Origin: PCC-7336 sp039817825
GTDB lineage: Bacteria > Cyanobacteriota > Cyanobacteriia > Thermostichales > PCC-7336
NCBI GenBank assembly: GCA_039817825.1
Contig: JBCBVA010000005.1
Coordinates: forward strand, 1 to 64,000
Reading direction: 5' to 3'
DNA length: 64,000 bases
The notes beneath the pieces are model-generated. The model saw only the letters and a list, made by a program, of their open reading frames with translations. It did no database searches and was not told where the DNA came from. Made by a program: the position numbers and the translations under genes. This document shows positions 17,415 to 25,629 of this stretch, one piece after another. Position 1 is the stretch's first letter. Every line of letters begins with the position of its first letter.

Positions 17415-18228
17415 GCAATGACTGGCGATCGCCTGATAACCACTGTATCTCTACCCTATCGTCACACTGTACGTGCAATTGGTCTCTAGCGTTTCCGCCA
17501 TTGACAGCCAGCTCGATCCAGCCATGACTGCCGATCAGCGCCACGGCCTCTCCTAAAGCAACATCGCCATAGGTGCATCCGCCCGGCACGGTACGACCAT
17601 TGGCGATCGCCACCCATCTTGCTCCTGCGGCCGAGCTGTCAACGAGATCGCCTGGAATGTTGGTAATTACATTGCCAAAGTGATCGCAGGCTTGCACAGT
17701 GCCTGCCACAGAACTCTTTGTTTGTTGTACCGGTGGACGAGAATAATGCATCAACGTGGCCGGATCGATCGGCGACCCCACTTGTGCCAGAAGAATTCCA
17801 GCAGCGAGATGGGCACCAACCGGGGCAAAGATGTCGCGTCCGTGAAATGTTCGACTGGGGTCAGGTACCCGCCAGTATTCGGGATTATCCAGCACAACAG
17901 CAGCCTGAGCTGGAAAGCGATCGCACACCTGACTCAGCAAGCCGTTATCCGGCACGATAAATATTCCGCATTCGCACTCGACGGCAACCGCTCGCCGCTG
18001 TCCACCCACCCCCGGATCGACCACTGCCACATGCACCGTGTTGCGGGGGAAGTAAGGCACCGCGTTGGCCAACTGAAATCCTCCCGTGGCCACATCTTGG
18101 GCGGAAACGGCGTGGGTCAGATCGACAATTGTGGTGTTAGGGGCGATCGCGGCAATCACCCCCTTCATGACGCCAACGTAAACGTCCTGCCAGCCAAAGT
18201 CGCTCAGGAGGGTAATGACAGCACTCAT
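17401..18228 (-). CDS. S-adenosyl-L-methionine hydroxide adenosyltransferase family (DUF62)
   Basis: Members split S-adenosylmethionine into adenosine and methionine using hydroxide, or halogenate it in the fluorinase and chlorinase relatives. The protein shows the family N-terminus ITLLSDFGWQDVYVGVMKG, the LTHAVSAQDV stretch, VHVAVVDPGVGG, and PDNGLLSQV. Length, 275 residues, is normal. The physiological role of the family is uncertain. It is the first gene of an overlapping operon with a GT2 and an LptC-like gene, an arrangement that hints at a link to the envelope. It is divergent from the small secreted-protein gene at 18330. Confidence 0.92.
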   Translation of the reverse strand: MSAVITLLSDFGWQDVYVGVMKGVIAAIAPNTTIVDLTHAVSAQDVATGGFQLANAVPYFPRNTVHVAVVDPGVGGQRRAVAVECECGIFIVPDNGLLSQVCDRFPAQAAVVLDNPEYWRVPDPSRTFHGRDIFAPVGAHLAAGILLAQVGSPIDPATLMHYSRPPVQQTKSSVAGTVQACDHFGNVITNIPGDLVDSSAAGARWVAIANGRTVPGGCTYGDVALGEAVALIGSHGWIELAVNGGNARDQLHVQCDDRVEIQWLSGDRQSLHASQ

Positions 18229-18329
18229 ACTCTGCAGGGACTCTGCTCGAACCGATATGACATCACCCTAGCTCCAAGCTCTGATGCGAGGTCAGGAGAT
18301 AGTGCCTATGCTGGAATTGTCTCGGGAGA

Positions 18330-18665
18330 TTGCGTGTGACATGGGTTCAGGGCTTGAGCTGTCGATCTACAGCCTCAGTAGTCAGCGGAATTGCAAGCGC
18401 TGCGCTATTGTGGGGCACCCAAGCTGCAGTCGCACTCCCTCCCCCCGATGACATTCCCGAGGAAGTATTGAGAAACCAAGTGGTACTGGATGGGCGCTCG
18501 GCGATTGACAATAGCGAACTCTCTCCCACTGAGTACGCAGAGTTGCAAGCATTGCTGGAGGACAGTCAAGCAGTCACGCCCCGCGTTTCTCCCGAGTTAC
18601 AGCGCTTGATATTGCGGTTGAAACTGCGAAAGATCCTGCGCAGCGTCACACCAATCAGGTTTTAA
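18330..18665 (+). CDS. Conserved cyanobacterial small secreted protein
   Basis: This protein of up to 111 residues has a hydrophobic segment followed by an AVALPPPDDIPEEVLR stretch, with a plausible signal peptidase cleavage at VALPPP. The mature part holds a short conserved-looking region (SAIDNSELSPTEYAELQALLED) and a basic helical C-terminus (RLILRLKLRKILRSV). Similar short proteins occur widely in cyanobacteria, but I cannot name a function. The start is uncertain: TTG at 18330, GTG at 18336, or a later GTG at 18387 are all possible. Confidence 0.6.
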   Translation: MRVTWVQGLSCRSTASVVSGIASAALLWGTQAAVALPPPDDIPEEVLRNQVVLDGRSAIDNSELSPTEYAELQALLEDSQAVTPRVSPELQRLILRLKLRKILRSVTPIRF

Positions 18666-18758
18666 AAATGGCGTCCTCACCCCCAAAAACGGCCTCGCCA
18701 GTGCAGCAGAGACCGTTGATTGGGTCAATAGCGATAGTGGCTTACCGTTTGGCAGCAC

Positions 18759-20576
18759 TTACCGCTTAGCAGCCTTGAGCTTCGCCTTACGCAATCGCAC
18801 AGAGTTGGGAGTTACTTCCACCAGCTCCTCCTCAGAAATGTACTCTAGAGCCCGCTCCAAGCTCATATCTTCAGGTGCCTGCAGGTGAACCAGTTCTTCA
18901 CCGGTCGCCGAGCGGTGGTTAGTCAGCTGCTTGGCCTTACAAACATTCAGGTCAATATCTTGGGGGCGGTTATGCTCACCCACAATCATGCCGGGATATA
19001 CCTTGGTACCGGGGGTGATGAAGAATACGCCCCGATCCTCAGCATTGCGTAACGCATAAGCCGTAGCATCCCCTACGGCAAACGAGATAATCACACCGTT
19101 GCGACGCTTCTCCAGCTCGCCCACCATGGGGCGGTACTCCAAGAAGCTGTGGCTCATGATGCCTTCACCCTTCGTGATGCGGATAAACTCACTGCGGAAA
19201 CCAATCAAGCCGCGAGCTGGAACCACGAACTCTAAATGGGTGCGACCGTTGCCGGTGACCAACATGTCCTGCATTTCGGCGCGGCGGGTACCCAGCTTTT
19301 CGATGCAAGAACCGCTAGCTTCGTCGGGAACATCCAGTACGAGAGATTCAAAGGGCTCGCAGGGATGACCGTTGACTTCGCGGAAAATCACGCGGGGTTG
19401 GGCCACCTGGAACTCGTAGCCTTCGCGACGCATGTTTTCGATCAAAATGCCCAGGTGCAGTTCTCCACGACCGGAAACCAGGAAGCGATCGGGAGAATCG
19501 GTGGGTTCTACGCGTAACGCGACGTTGGTTTCCAGCTCGCGCATGAGGCGATCGCGCAGTTGACGCGAGGTGACAAAATTCCCCTCCTGACCGGCAAATG
19601 GAGAATCGTTAACGCTAAATTGCATCTGCAGGGTGGGCTCATCCACCGTAATCAGAGGCAGAGCCTGAGGATCGTCAGGGCTAGTCAAGGTAAAGCCAAT
19701 ATTGGCATCCGCAAAACCAGCCACCGCCACGATATTGCCTGCGGTTGCTTCTTCTAGCTCAATGCGGTTCAAGCCTTCAAAGCCAAACAGCTTGGACACG
19801 CGGGCTTTCACAATCGAACCATCATCGGTCACCATGGCCAGAGTTTCGCCAGAGCGAATGGTTCCGTTGTGCACCTTGCCTCGGACGATGCGGCCCAAGA
19901 AATCGTCATACTCTAGGGTCGTAACCTGCAATTGCAAAGGCTTTTCGGAATCACCGATCGGAGCGGGAACATGCTCGATCAAAAAATCGAACAGTGGTTG
20001 CATGTCCTTCTTGCTGTCGTACTCGTCAGCCAATACAGCATCCAAGTCGTCTTCTTCGATGGCATACCCCTGCATGCCAGAGGCAAATAAATAGGGGAAG
20101 TCACACTGATCGTCGTCAGCACCCAATTCAATGAAGAGGTCTAAGACTTTGTCGATCGCCTTCATCGGTTCGGCACGAGGGCGATCGATTTTATTCACCA
20201 CAACGATCGGTCGCAGTCCTTTCTCTAGAGCTTTACGCAACACAAATCGAGTCTGGGGCATCGGCCCTTCGTTGGCATCCACCAACAACAGACAGCCCTC
20301 TACCATGCCCAACACCCGTTCTACTTCTCCGCCGAAGTCGGCGTGACCCGGGGTATCAACAATATTGATTAGGGTGTCGCCATAGCGCACAGCCGTGTTC
20401 TTAGACAGAATCGTGATGCCCCGCTCCCGCTCAATATCGTTCGAATCCATGATGCAGGTGGGCACCACTTCGCCATCGCGAAACAGACCGGATTGCTGCA
20501 ACAGGGCGTCGACCAGCGTAGTTTTGCCGTGGTCAACGTGAGCAATGATGGCAACGTTACGAATCGGAGTGGTCAT
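18759..20576 (-). CDS. typA: Translational GTPase TypA/BipA
   Basis: TypA is a ribosome-binding GTPase related to EF-G and LepA that helps assemble large subunits and adjusts translation under stress. The 605-residue protein has G1 AHVDHGKTT (12-20), the ERGITI G2 region, DTPGHADFGGE (G3), and VNKIDRP (G4). A C-terminal domain carries RGLIGFRSEF, typical of TypA. The start MTTPIRNVAIIAHVDHGKTT is standard. No partner gene lies close; the upstream region on this strand is a 387-bp gap. Confidence 0.97.
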   Translation of the reverse strand: MTTPIRNVAIIAHVDHGKTTLVDALLQQSGLFRDGEVVPTCIMDSNDIERERGITILSKNTAVRYGDTLINIVDTPGHADFGGEVERVLGMVEGCLLLVDANEGPMPQTRFVLRKALEKGLRPIVVVNKIDRPRAEPMKAIDKVLDLFIELGADDDQCDFPYLFASGMQGYAIEEDDLDAVLADEYDSKKDMQPLFDFLIEHVPAPIGDSEKPLQLQVTTLEYDDFLGRIVRGKVHNGTIRSGETLAMVTDDGSIVKARVSKLFGFEGLNRIELEEATAGNIVAVAGFADANIGFTLTSPDDPQALPLITVDEPTLQMQFSVNDSPFAGQEGNFVTSRQLRDRLMRELETNVALRVEPTDSPDRFLVSGRGELHLGILIENMRREGYEFQVAQPRVIFREVNGHPCEPFESLVLDVPDEASGSCIEKLGTRRAEMQDMLVTGNGRTHLEFVVPARGLIGFRSEFIRITKGEGIMSHSFLEYRPMVGELEKRRNGVIISFAVGDATAYALRNAEDRGVFFITPGTKVYPGMIVGEHNRPQDIDLNVCKAKQLTNHRSATGEELVHLQAPEDMSLERALEYISEEELVEVTPNSVRLRKAKLKAAKR

Positions 20577-20963
20577 GATTTGGGGATTGGAGGTACTTCA
20601 GGGTGTTCTCGCCAGCAACATCCAGAATCCCCACACCTACGGCGAATGGAAGACGTGTGGACAGACATCCCGGCAGAATTAGACAACAACTGTTCAGTCC
20701 AATACCGGAAACGTTCTGGATTCAGCAACACATGCAAAACTTTAACGATTGTAACGTGCCCTTGCCATCGGCACGTCCTGCACAATCGAGTAGTTCTTTT
20801 TGGGTCTTGAGGCGATGAAAAAGGCAGCAATCACCGTGGAGGGAATACTTGTTGCTGGGCGTCAGAGGAAAAAGTGGTCCCAAGCAACAGCCCAGGACCA
20901 CAAGATACTAGAAAATTTGTCAGCAAAACCGGTTATGCGACGGTTCTGGAGCCGACGGCTGCA
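20577..20963 (-). other. Intergenic region upstream of typA
   Basis: This 387-bp gap lies between typA and the small psb30-like gene, both on the minus strand. It should carry the typA promoter and leader. No reading frame with family features, and no strong hairpin or repeat copy, was seen. Confidence 0.45.
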
Positions 20964-21071
20964 TTACATGTCAGCGCCGCGCAGGTAGAGAACGAAGATA
21001 ACGGCAGGGCCAGCCAGAACAATCAGGGCCAGTAAAAATAGCTGAATAAAAACTTCAAAACTACCGAACAT
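20964..21071 (-). CDS. psb30: Probable photosystem II subunit Psb30 (Ycf12)
   Basis: This 35-residue protein is a single membrane helix. It reads MFGSFEVFIQLFLLALIVLA, then GPAVIFVLYLRGADM. Psb30/Ycf12 proteins share an E-V..QL N-terminal helix start, an AGP..I core and a short Arg-Gly-x-x C-terminal tail, and all are visible here (FEVFIQL, LAGPAVI, LRGADM). Psb30 sits at the edge of the photosystem II core near PsbJ and cytochrome b559 and stabilises the complex. The gene is easily missed because of its size. Other one-helix photosystem proteins are possible alternatives, but the AGP motif favours Psb30. Confidence 0.65.
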   Translation of the reverse strand: MFGSFEVFIQLFLLALIVLAGPAVIFVLYLRGADM

Positions 21072-21299
21072 TTTTGAAACCCATCTCAATTTGTTGTCTC
21101 AGATTGTAACGCAGTTGGTTGCAACCATATCGGTCGGGGGCGCGAAGCTTTGCAGATGTTAAAGAACTGGGGTGTTACAGGCGTCAGAATCGCGATCGCC
21201 TGCCCCACTATCCGGCACGTTTCCATACCCCAAGCGGTCCAGAGCTGTAGCAAGCAGAGAAAGACAGTTGCACACGCTCTTCGCAAGCCAGACGTATCA

Positions 21300-21932
21300 T
21301 TAGTGAAATCGGAAGCGGGCAAAGCGAGGGGGAGACCCTTCTTCCTTCGCCAGCTCGAAATTGATAATGGACCAGCGTTGCTCCTCTAAAGGGGGGTAAC
21401 TTACCACCTGAGACTCTTTGGCGGGCGATTGAGAGACGGGCGATTGAGACGACCTCAGGGTAGGGATAGACACAGTGTGACCGTGGCCAATCGGCACCCG
21501 CTCGGGCTCACGGTCGGTCGATACTAGATCTTGGCTAAAGCTTACCGGCAGGCCGTATAGCTGCCATTTACCGTTTTTATGGCGACGAGCGTGATTGCTC
21601 TCTAAATACGCATGCAGGAGCCTGCTGTAGCGATGCGCAATAGTCACTGCCGTTGCTCTCATCCCTTGGGCATGAAGGCGATCGAGTTCTTCGTGAATTT
21701 CAAATCGAATGCCGTCCACATGGGTGTGCTGACGAAACCACATGCCATTCCAGCGTCGCCATCGCCTGCCAGATTGCAAGTGAACCAGCTCCTGAGTATC
21801 CGGCTCAGCTTCAAAGGCACCGTGTCGCTCGCACAAATAAGAATCCGTCAGGGTGAGCGCCGGGATCGTTTTACTGCAGTGGGGGCAGGAAATATCGGAA
21901 CCGAAAATCGGTGGGGAAAAGCTCACATCCAT
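21300..21932 (-). CDS. TIGR02652 family cyanobacterial protein
   Basis: This 210-residue protein is of a family restricted to cyanobacteria and of unknown function. The N-terminus has a treble-clef-like cysteine motif (ISCPHCSKTIPALTLTDSYLC) that could bind zinc. It is followed by RRWRRWNGMWFRQHTHVDGIRFEIHEELDRLH, the family core, and by HRYSRLL. The C-terminal third is low-complexity (Ser/Pro/Gln) and probably disordered. Cytoplasmic, with no signal peptide. A nucleic-acid or regulatory role is suggested only by the cysteines and Arg/Trp-rich core. It is the nearest gene upstream of psb30 on the same strand. Confidence 0.8.
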   Translation of the reverse strand: MDVSFSPPIFGSDISCPHCSKTIPALTLTDSYLCERHGAFEAEPDTQELVHLQSGRRWRRWNGMWFRQHTHVDGIRFEIHEELDRLHAQGMRATAVTIAHRYSRLLHAYLESNHARRHKNGKWQLYGLPVSFSQDLVSTDREPERVPIGHGHTVSIPTLRSSQSPVSQSPAKESQVVSYPPLEEQRWSIINFELAKEEGSPPRFARFRFH

Positions 21933-22178
21933 AGTTATTGAAATCAGGCCAGTGCTACTGCGAGTTGACGGTGAATAGAGGAGGGGGGGAGTCAGCCGGG
22001 ACGCCCCACACTGGGTCGCGCGATCGGGGCGGCAGAAGCGGCTCCTATTTACCTATGCTTGGATTAAAAGTCATAGCAGATAGGCACAGTATACAGACGC
22101 ACTTTTTCCGATACGACAGTCTGTTGCATAGCGGAATGCTTCAGCGCACCTTCATATCTAGGTCACTCAAATCAGCCC

Positions 22179-22562
22179 TTACGACCGCCGGTTGGCTTCG
22201 CTCAGAGGCATCAGTTCGCAGCCATGAATGCGCCAGTTCCCATTGGTTTGGCGCTCCATCAAGTAGTACGCCATTAGCAACCGTCCATCGCGACTCATGA
22301 CAGTGACCCGCTGGGTGGGGCAATCGCTCATCCACGTTAAATCTCTGAATAAGACCGAACGCGGACGATAGAGGGGCTCGAAGCTTTTCCTGACGGTGGC
22401 AATAAACGTTTTCACCGTACGGAATTGTGCTTGAATATCCGGACTCGCAAGTGAGAATGCGGTTTCGGGATCGTCACGGCGGAACGCTTCCAACTGACGC
22501 ACGATAACCCGGCGAATGGCTAACCGGTCGGTCGCCGTAATGTTCGTCATCCCCATATCCAC
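22179..22562 (-). CDS. DUF4864 domain protein
   Basis: This 127-residue protein has the DUF4864 pattern: an N-terminal helix with IRRVIVRQLEAFRRDDPETAFSLASP, then FRTVKTFIATVRKSFEPLYRP, and a C-terminal beta-sheet ending GNWRIHGCELMP. The fold resembles NTF2-like small alpha-beta proteins. No catalytic residues are known. The start is one of three clustered Met codons (1, 3 or 5); the first was kept. It has no close partner: the next gene downstream on the strand is 246 bp away. Confidence 0.8.
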   Translation of the reverse strand: MDMGMTNITATDRLAIRRVIVRQLEAFRRDDPETAFSLASPDIQAQFRTVKTFIATVRKSFEPLYRPRSVLFRDLTWMSDCPTQRVTVMSRDGRLLMAYYLMERQTNGNWRIHGCELMPLSEANRRS

Positions 22563-22735
22563 TCACCTCTACAGTCGTTATCCCTTGGTGTATACCGATC
22601 CGGTCACTAACTCGATACGAACACTGTCGGCAGACTGCCGACTCGTATATCTCACTGCGTTTCGACCACATGAATAGTCGTAATAGCAGTGGAGTTCGGG
22701 GTTCCAGAATCTGCATGCTGAAGGAGGCTTCAGCA

Positions 22736-22759
22736 GTTGCACAATTCGTTGCACAATTC
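22736..22759 (+). repeat. 12-bp direct tandem repeat
   Basis: GTTGCACAATTC occurs twice in a row with no mismatch, about 170 bp upstream of the DUF4864 start. No function is evident. Confidence 0.9.
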
Positions 22760-22890
22760 TTTGATACCATCCCCAATTTCCGAGCCTGTGGGGACAAAGG
22801 CCACCGCTTTTAAAAAATGGTGCTAGAGTATGCACAGTACAGAGCTTCTGGCTTTCGAGCCGTGGCCGCTAGTAATACCAAATAGGGAAT

Positions 22891-22900
22891 AGGAGGTGAT
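22891..22900 (+). promoter_or_regulatory. Ten-base extended Shine-Dalgarno sequence
   Basis: AGGAGGTGAT is fully complementary to the anti-Shine-Dalgarno end of 16S rRNA and is placed four bases before an ATG. This is much stronger than the sites of neighbouring genes. Confidence 0.7.
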
Positions 22901-22904
22901 GCCC

Positions 22905-22982
22905 ATGGATAGTAGTAGTAAACAATTTTTGGGTCATCTGTCTGCAGATAGTCGGCTGTGCGCCGGGGCTGTTCTCGCCTAG
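22905..22982 (+). CDS. Candidate 25-residue micro-ORF with strong ribosome-binding site
   Basis: The short frame starts MDSSSKQFLGHLSADSRLC and ends at a TAG. The case for translation rests on the ten-base Shine-Dalgarno match in front of it. The pattern 'FL..L..D..L' faintly recalls the N-terminus of Nif11-type leader peptides, but this is too short to claim. A single inserted base in the GGGG run at 22965-22968 would fuse it to the next short frame, making a protein of about 56 residues. It may thus be a frameshifted small gene, a leader peptide or a chance frame. No homologue is recognised. Confidence 0.3.
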   Translation: MDSSSKQFLGHLSADSRLCAGAVLA

Positions 22983-22990
22983 AACGCTTG

Positions 22991-23074
22991 ATGGGACAAC
23001 CTTTTGAGCTGAAGCTGGGTTCCTCCGGCAGTCAGACGCAGAAGATCATCCGACTAGACCGCTCCTTCGGTTAG
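22991..23074 (+). CDS. Second short frame of the micro-gene
   Basis: Twenty-seven codons begin MGQPFELKLGSSGSQTQK and end TAG, eight bases after the previous stop and in another frame. It has no ribosome-binding site of its own, so translation would depend on coupling or on a frameshift from the upstream frame. The 3' end runs into the terminator-like hairpin. Basic and hydrophilic; not recognised. Confidence 0.22.
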   Translation: MGQPFELKLGSSGSQTQKIIRLDRSFG

Positions 23075-23111
23075 TGTCACCGGGCACTGCTGAGGGAGCG
23101 GATAGTTTTTA
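23059..23111 (+). terminator. Terminator-like hairpin after the micro-gene
   Basis: A perfect 7-bp GC-rich stem (23059-23065, CCGCTCC, with 23095-23101, GGAGCGG) has an inner AGTG/CACT helix and is followed by a TTTTT run. The loop is long, so strength is uncertain. Confidence 0.5.
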
Positions 23112-23420
23112 GAGGACTTGGTTGACGATTTTTACCCGAGGAACGCGATCGTTTGACGATGTTTGCGATCGCTAAGATTTCAGATTTTTGTAGTGGATTT
23201 TATAGTTTAGTGTCGATACTGTTACAAAGCCGACCGGTAATCGTCTGACGTAAGTTTGTCTTCTTTTAAGCAAGAAATAGAAATTCCTGGCACCGAACCA
23301 TCACCAGGTTCCCATCTCAGAGAAACTGCGACGTCTTCCAGGAAACCTCTTTTTCGACTGCGTCAAACGACTCAACATGTGAGAACGACGAGAGGATGCC
23401 GGTCTTTGCGAAACTAGAGC

Positions 23421-23516
23421 TTGCGGCGATTGAGGATGGAGAAATCGCTAACCATTCATTCCGATCGAGCAAGGCTTTGAACTGTATCCAGACTCCAGAC
23501 CTTGCAGAAGATGCGA
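23421..23516 (-). repeat. Dispersed structured repeat, copy D (diverged)
   Basis: On the minus strand this region carries AAGGTCTGGAGTCTGGATAC and the following CAGTTCAAAGCCTTGC, matching the central part of copies A-C. The distal half is less alike. It lies between psbI and the candidate micro-gene. Confidence 0.65.
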
Positions 23517-23613
23517 TCGTTAATGACAATCGTGACATCCGTTAGTTAATTGGCTGCTGGGCGATGGTAGTGCCCAGAGAGAGTCCCGCGGCATGCCCCC
23601 AAACAAAAGCCTT

Positions 23614-23648
23614 CACCAAGCAAAAGCCAGCCTCCCAGGAGGCTGGCT
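23614..23648 (-). terminator. Rho-independent terminator of psbI
   Basis: An 11-bp inverted repeat (23625-23635 with 23638-23648; in practice about 10 bp with a four-base loop) is followed on the minus strand by TTTTG. It lies 69 bases after the psbI stop codon. Confidence 0.8.
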
Positions 23649-23716
23649 ACGTATTCGCTTCGAGATGCGTGAAGTCATGCAGCACGAAAGCTTAATGACG
23701 ACAGATACCGCCGGAA

Positions 23717-23833
23717 CTACTCAAGATCGCGGCGCTTAGGGTTACGCGCAGGGTCGCTATTGAGGAAGCCAAACACAAACAAACCGACGAAGAAGATAAC
23801 AACCGCATAAACGACGATTTTCAATAGCAGCAT
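23717..23833 (-). CDS. psbI: Photosystem II reaction centre protein PsbI
   Basis: PsbI is a one-helix subunit next to D1 and CP43 that stabilises early photosystem II assembly complexes. The 38 residues begin MLLLKIVVYAVVIFFVGLFV and end SDPARNPKRRDLE, matching the very conserved family pattern (LKI.VY..VIFFV.LF.FGFL..DP.RNP.R.DLE). The start was set at this Met because the upstream in-frame extension of 25 codons is not part of PsbI. It is followed by its own terminator, so it is probably monocistronic. Confidence 0.97.
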   Translation of the reverse strand: MLLLKIVVYAVVIFFVGLFVFGFLNSDPARNPKRRDLE

Positions 23834-24038
23834 GATAAGTAAATCCGTAAACTGTATCGAATCAAGAAACGCAACCAGCAGACAGGGTAGAGATGCAACC
23901 CCAGCCAAGCGTTAAGCAAGATGAATTTACATAATGATATCGTGCTTTATCACCGAACGATGAGTGGAATTGAAATTCTCTCAGCCGCTGCAGCCAACCC
24001 ACTCCTGTTGGGTCTTGCTCTATGTCACGAAGCCATCC

Positions 24039-24608
24039 CTAAGATTCGCTGTAAGGCACCACATCTCGGGGGTTGAAGCCGTGGGAAGAGAGCTCTTGGG
24101 TGCGCTGAATACCGTTTTCAACGCGATCGACGAACATGACGCCGTCCAAGTGATCGATCTCGTGTTGAATCACGCGAGCCAACAGGCCATCTGCCTTAAT
24201 CCGTTTGGGACGACCGGTGACGTCTTTGAAGCTGACCGTAATTTTGGATGGGCGCTTGACATCTAAGAACACCGCGGGAATGCTCAGACATCCTTCTTCA
24301 CCCAGCACACCATCATTTGAGTGATTCTTAATTTCGGGATTGATCAAAACCAGCGCTTCGGCGTCGGGCTTATCGGGGTCGCAGTCTACTACAATCAAGC
24401 GCTTGTTGATGCCCACTTGCGGTGCCGCCAGACCAATCCCATCAGCGCTATACATCGTTTGCAGCATCTGGCGGGCAAGCTCGCGAATGCTATCGTCCAC
24501 CTTGGCCACCCGCTTAGCTGGCTGGCGCAACACGCGATCGCCAAGCTTGTGAATGTCAAACGGAGGACGCTTGAGCTTGGTCTTGGGAACAGCTACTGAT
24601 GTCGGCAT
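24039..24608 (-). CDS. def: Peptide deformylase
   Basis: Def removes the formyl group from new proteins and is needed for N-terminal maturation, including of photosystem II D1. The three metalloenzyme motifs are intact: GIGLAAPQVG (58-67), EEGCLS with metal ligand Cys107, and QHEIDH with ligands His149 and His153 and catalytic Glu150. Length, 189 residues, is normal for a type 1B enzyme. A 17-bp tandem repeat lies about 50 bp upstream of the start. Confidence 0.97.
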   Translation of the reverse strand: MPTSVAVPKTKLKRPPFDIHKLGDRVLRQPAKRVAKVDDSIRELARQMLQTMYSADGIGLAAPQVGINKRLIVVDCDPDKPDAEALVLINPEIKNHSNDGVLGEEGCLSIPAVFLDVKRPSKITVSFKDVTGRPKRIKADGLLARVIQHEIDHLDGVMFVDRVENGIQRTQELSSHGFNPRDVVPYSES

Positions 24609-24658
24609 TTGACTTAGCTATGGGTTAATTGACGGCGATGGTTTGATTGATGGGACGT

Positions 24659-24701
24659 GCAAGCTAATGACACAGGCAAGCTAATGACACAGGCAAGTTA
24701 A
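24659..24701 (-). repeat. 17-bp tandem repeat upstream of def
   Basis: Two identical units (24659-24675 and 24676-24692, GCAAGCTAATGACACAG) are followed by a partial third. The array lies in the 5' region of def, where copy number could shift promoter or leader spacing. Confidence 0.92.
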
Positions 24702-24756
24702 CGATGCTTGCGTTTTATTATCTACATCCTAACGAACTTTAGACATTAAGTCGAAG

Positions 24757-25629
24757 TCACTTCGAATTTGAGCTGGGTTTGAATAGAGAAATGCCGGCTG
24801 CTGCAATGGCGATCGCCACCACCGCAATCGTCGCGTTCAGGGTCAGCGCCTCTTTTAAGAGTAGAAAGGCTAATACTGCCGCCACCATGGGTTCCAAACT
24901 CATCAACACTCCGAACACTGTCATGGGCATCGTGCGTAGAGCTTCCAGTTCTAGCGAATAGGTGGCCACGGAGGACAGCATCGCTACTCCAAATCCCTGC
25001 AGCACGAGATGGGGTTCGAGCAGGGCTGTTCCTGCAGTGGCGATTCCTATTGGTAAAAGGGCGAACGAAGCAACGGTCATGGCAACGGCCAATCCCTGAC
25101 CTCCAGATGCAACTTTCCCGGTACAGGCCGACAAGATGATGTAGAGCCCCCACATGACCCCCGCCAGCAGGGCAAATCCCAACCCTACAGAGTCGAGCTC
25201 GTTAGACTGCCCCCAAGGAGACAGCAGGAGGATGCCTAGTCCGGCTAGTGCAACCCACACAAAATCGAGTCGTTTGCGGGATTTAAGCACGGATATTCCT
25301 AGAGGGCCGAGGAATTCGATCGCTACAGCAATGCCAATGGGAATGCGGGCAATGGCAGCATAAAAGAACAGATTCATAGCGGCCAAGTTGAGACCGAACA
25401 GCCCCATGACGCCAAACTGATGGCGCGAATAGGAATGCAGGGGCGGTCGCCATATAAACAGGAGTACCAAGGTCGCCAGTCCCACTCGTAAGAACGTCGC
25501 GCCTGCTGGCCCCAATTCATCGAAGAGAGTTTTGGCGATCGCCGAACCCAGTTGCGTCGAAGCGATCGACAGCAAAACTAAGGCAGTTGGAGGCAGCGAT
25601 CGCTGAGGGAGCCAGTTTCGCGTGGTCAT
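24757..25629 (-). CDS. EamA-family (DMT) exporter, RhtA-like
   Basis: This 290-residue inner-membrane protein has ten predicted helices in two EamA repeats. The first holds GPAGATFLRVGLATLVLLFIW. The segment FFYAAIARIPIGIAVAIEFLGPLG is typical of the RhtA branch, and the second repeat has AVLAFLLLKEALT. RhtA-type members export threonine, homoserine or related small metabolites, but substrates vary and cannot be read from the sequence. A start at the first ATG gives a short basic N-terminus and fits the family. Monocistronic; 149 bp upstream of def. Confidence 0.88.
   Translation of the reverse strand: MTTRNWLPQRSLPPTALVLLSIASTQLGSAIAKTLFDELGPAGATFLRVGLATLVLLFIWRPPLHSYSRHQFGVMGLFGLNLAAMNLFFYAAIARIPIGIAVAIEFLGPLGISVLKSRKRLDFVWVALAGLGILLLSPWGQSNELDSVGLGFALLAGVMWGLYIILSACTGKVASGGQGLAVAMTVASFALLPIGIATAGTALLEPHLVLQGFGVAMLSSVATYSLELEALRTMPMTVFGVLMSLEPMVAAVLAFLLLKEALTLNATIAVVAIAIAAAGISLFKPSSNSK

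Larger units (their letters stand above)
22563..23716. other. 1.15-kb gene-poor region
   Basis: No standard gene is seen between the DUF4864 gene and psbI. In order, the stretch holds a 12-bp tandem repeat (22736-22759), a small candidate transcription unit with an extended Shine-Dalgarno site (22891-23111), an AT-rich segment near 23150-23240, repeat copy D (23421-23516) and a minus-strand terminator for psbI (23614-23648). Confidence 0.6.

Noticed and set aside
23317..23538. Minus-strand 73-codon frame
   Set aside because: It spans repeat copy D and has no ribosome-binding site or family features.
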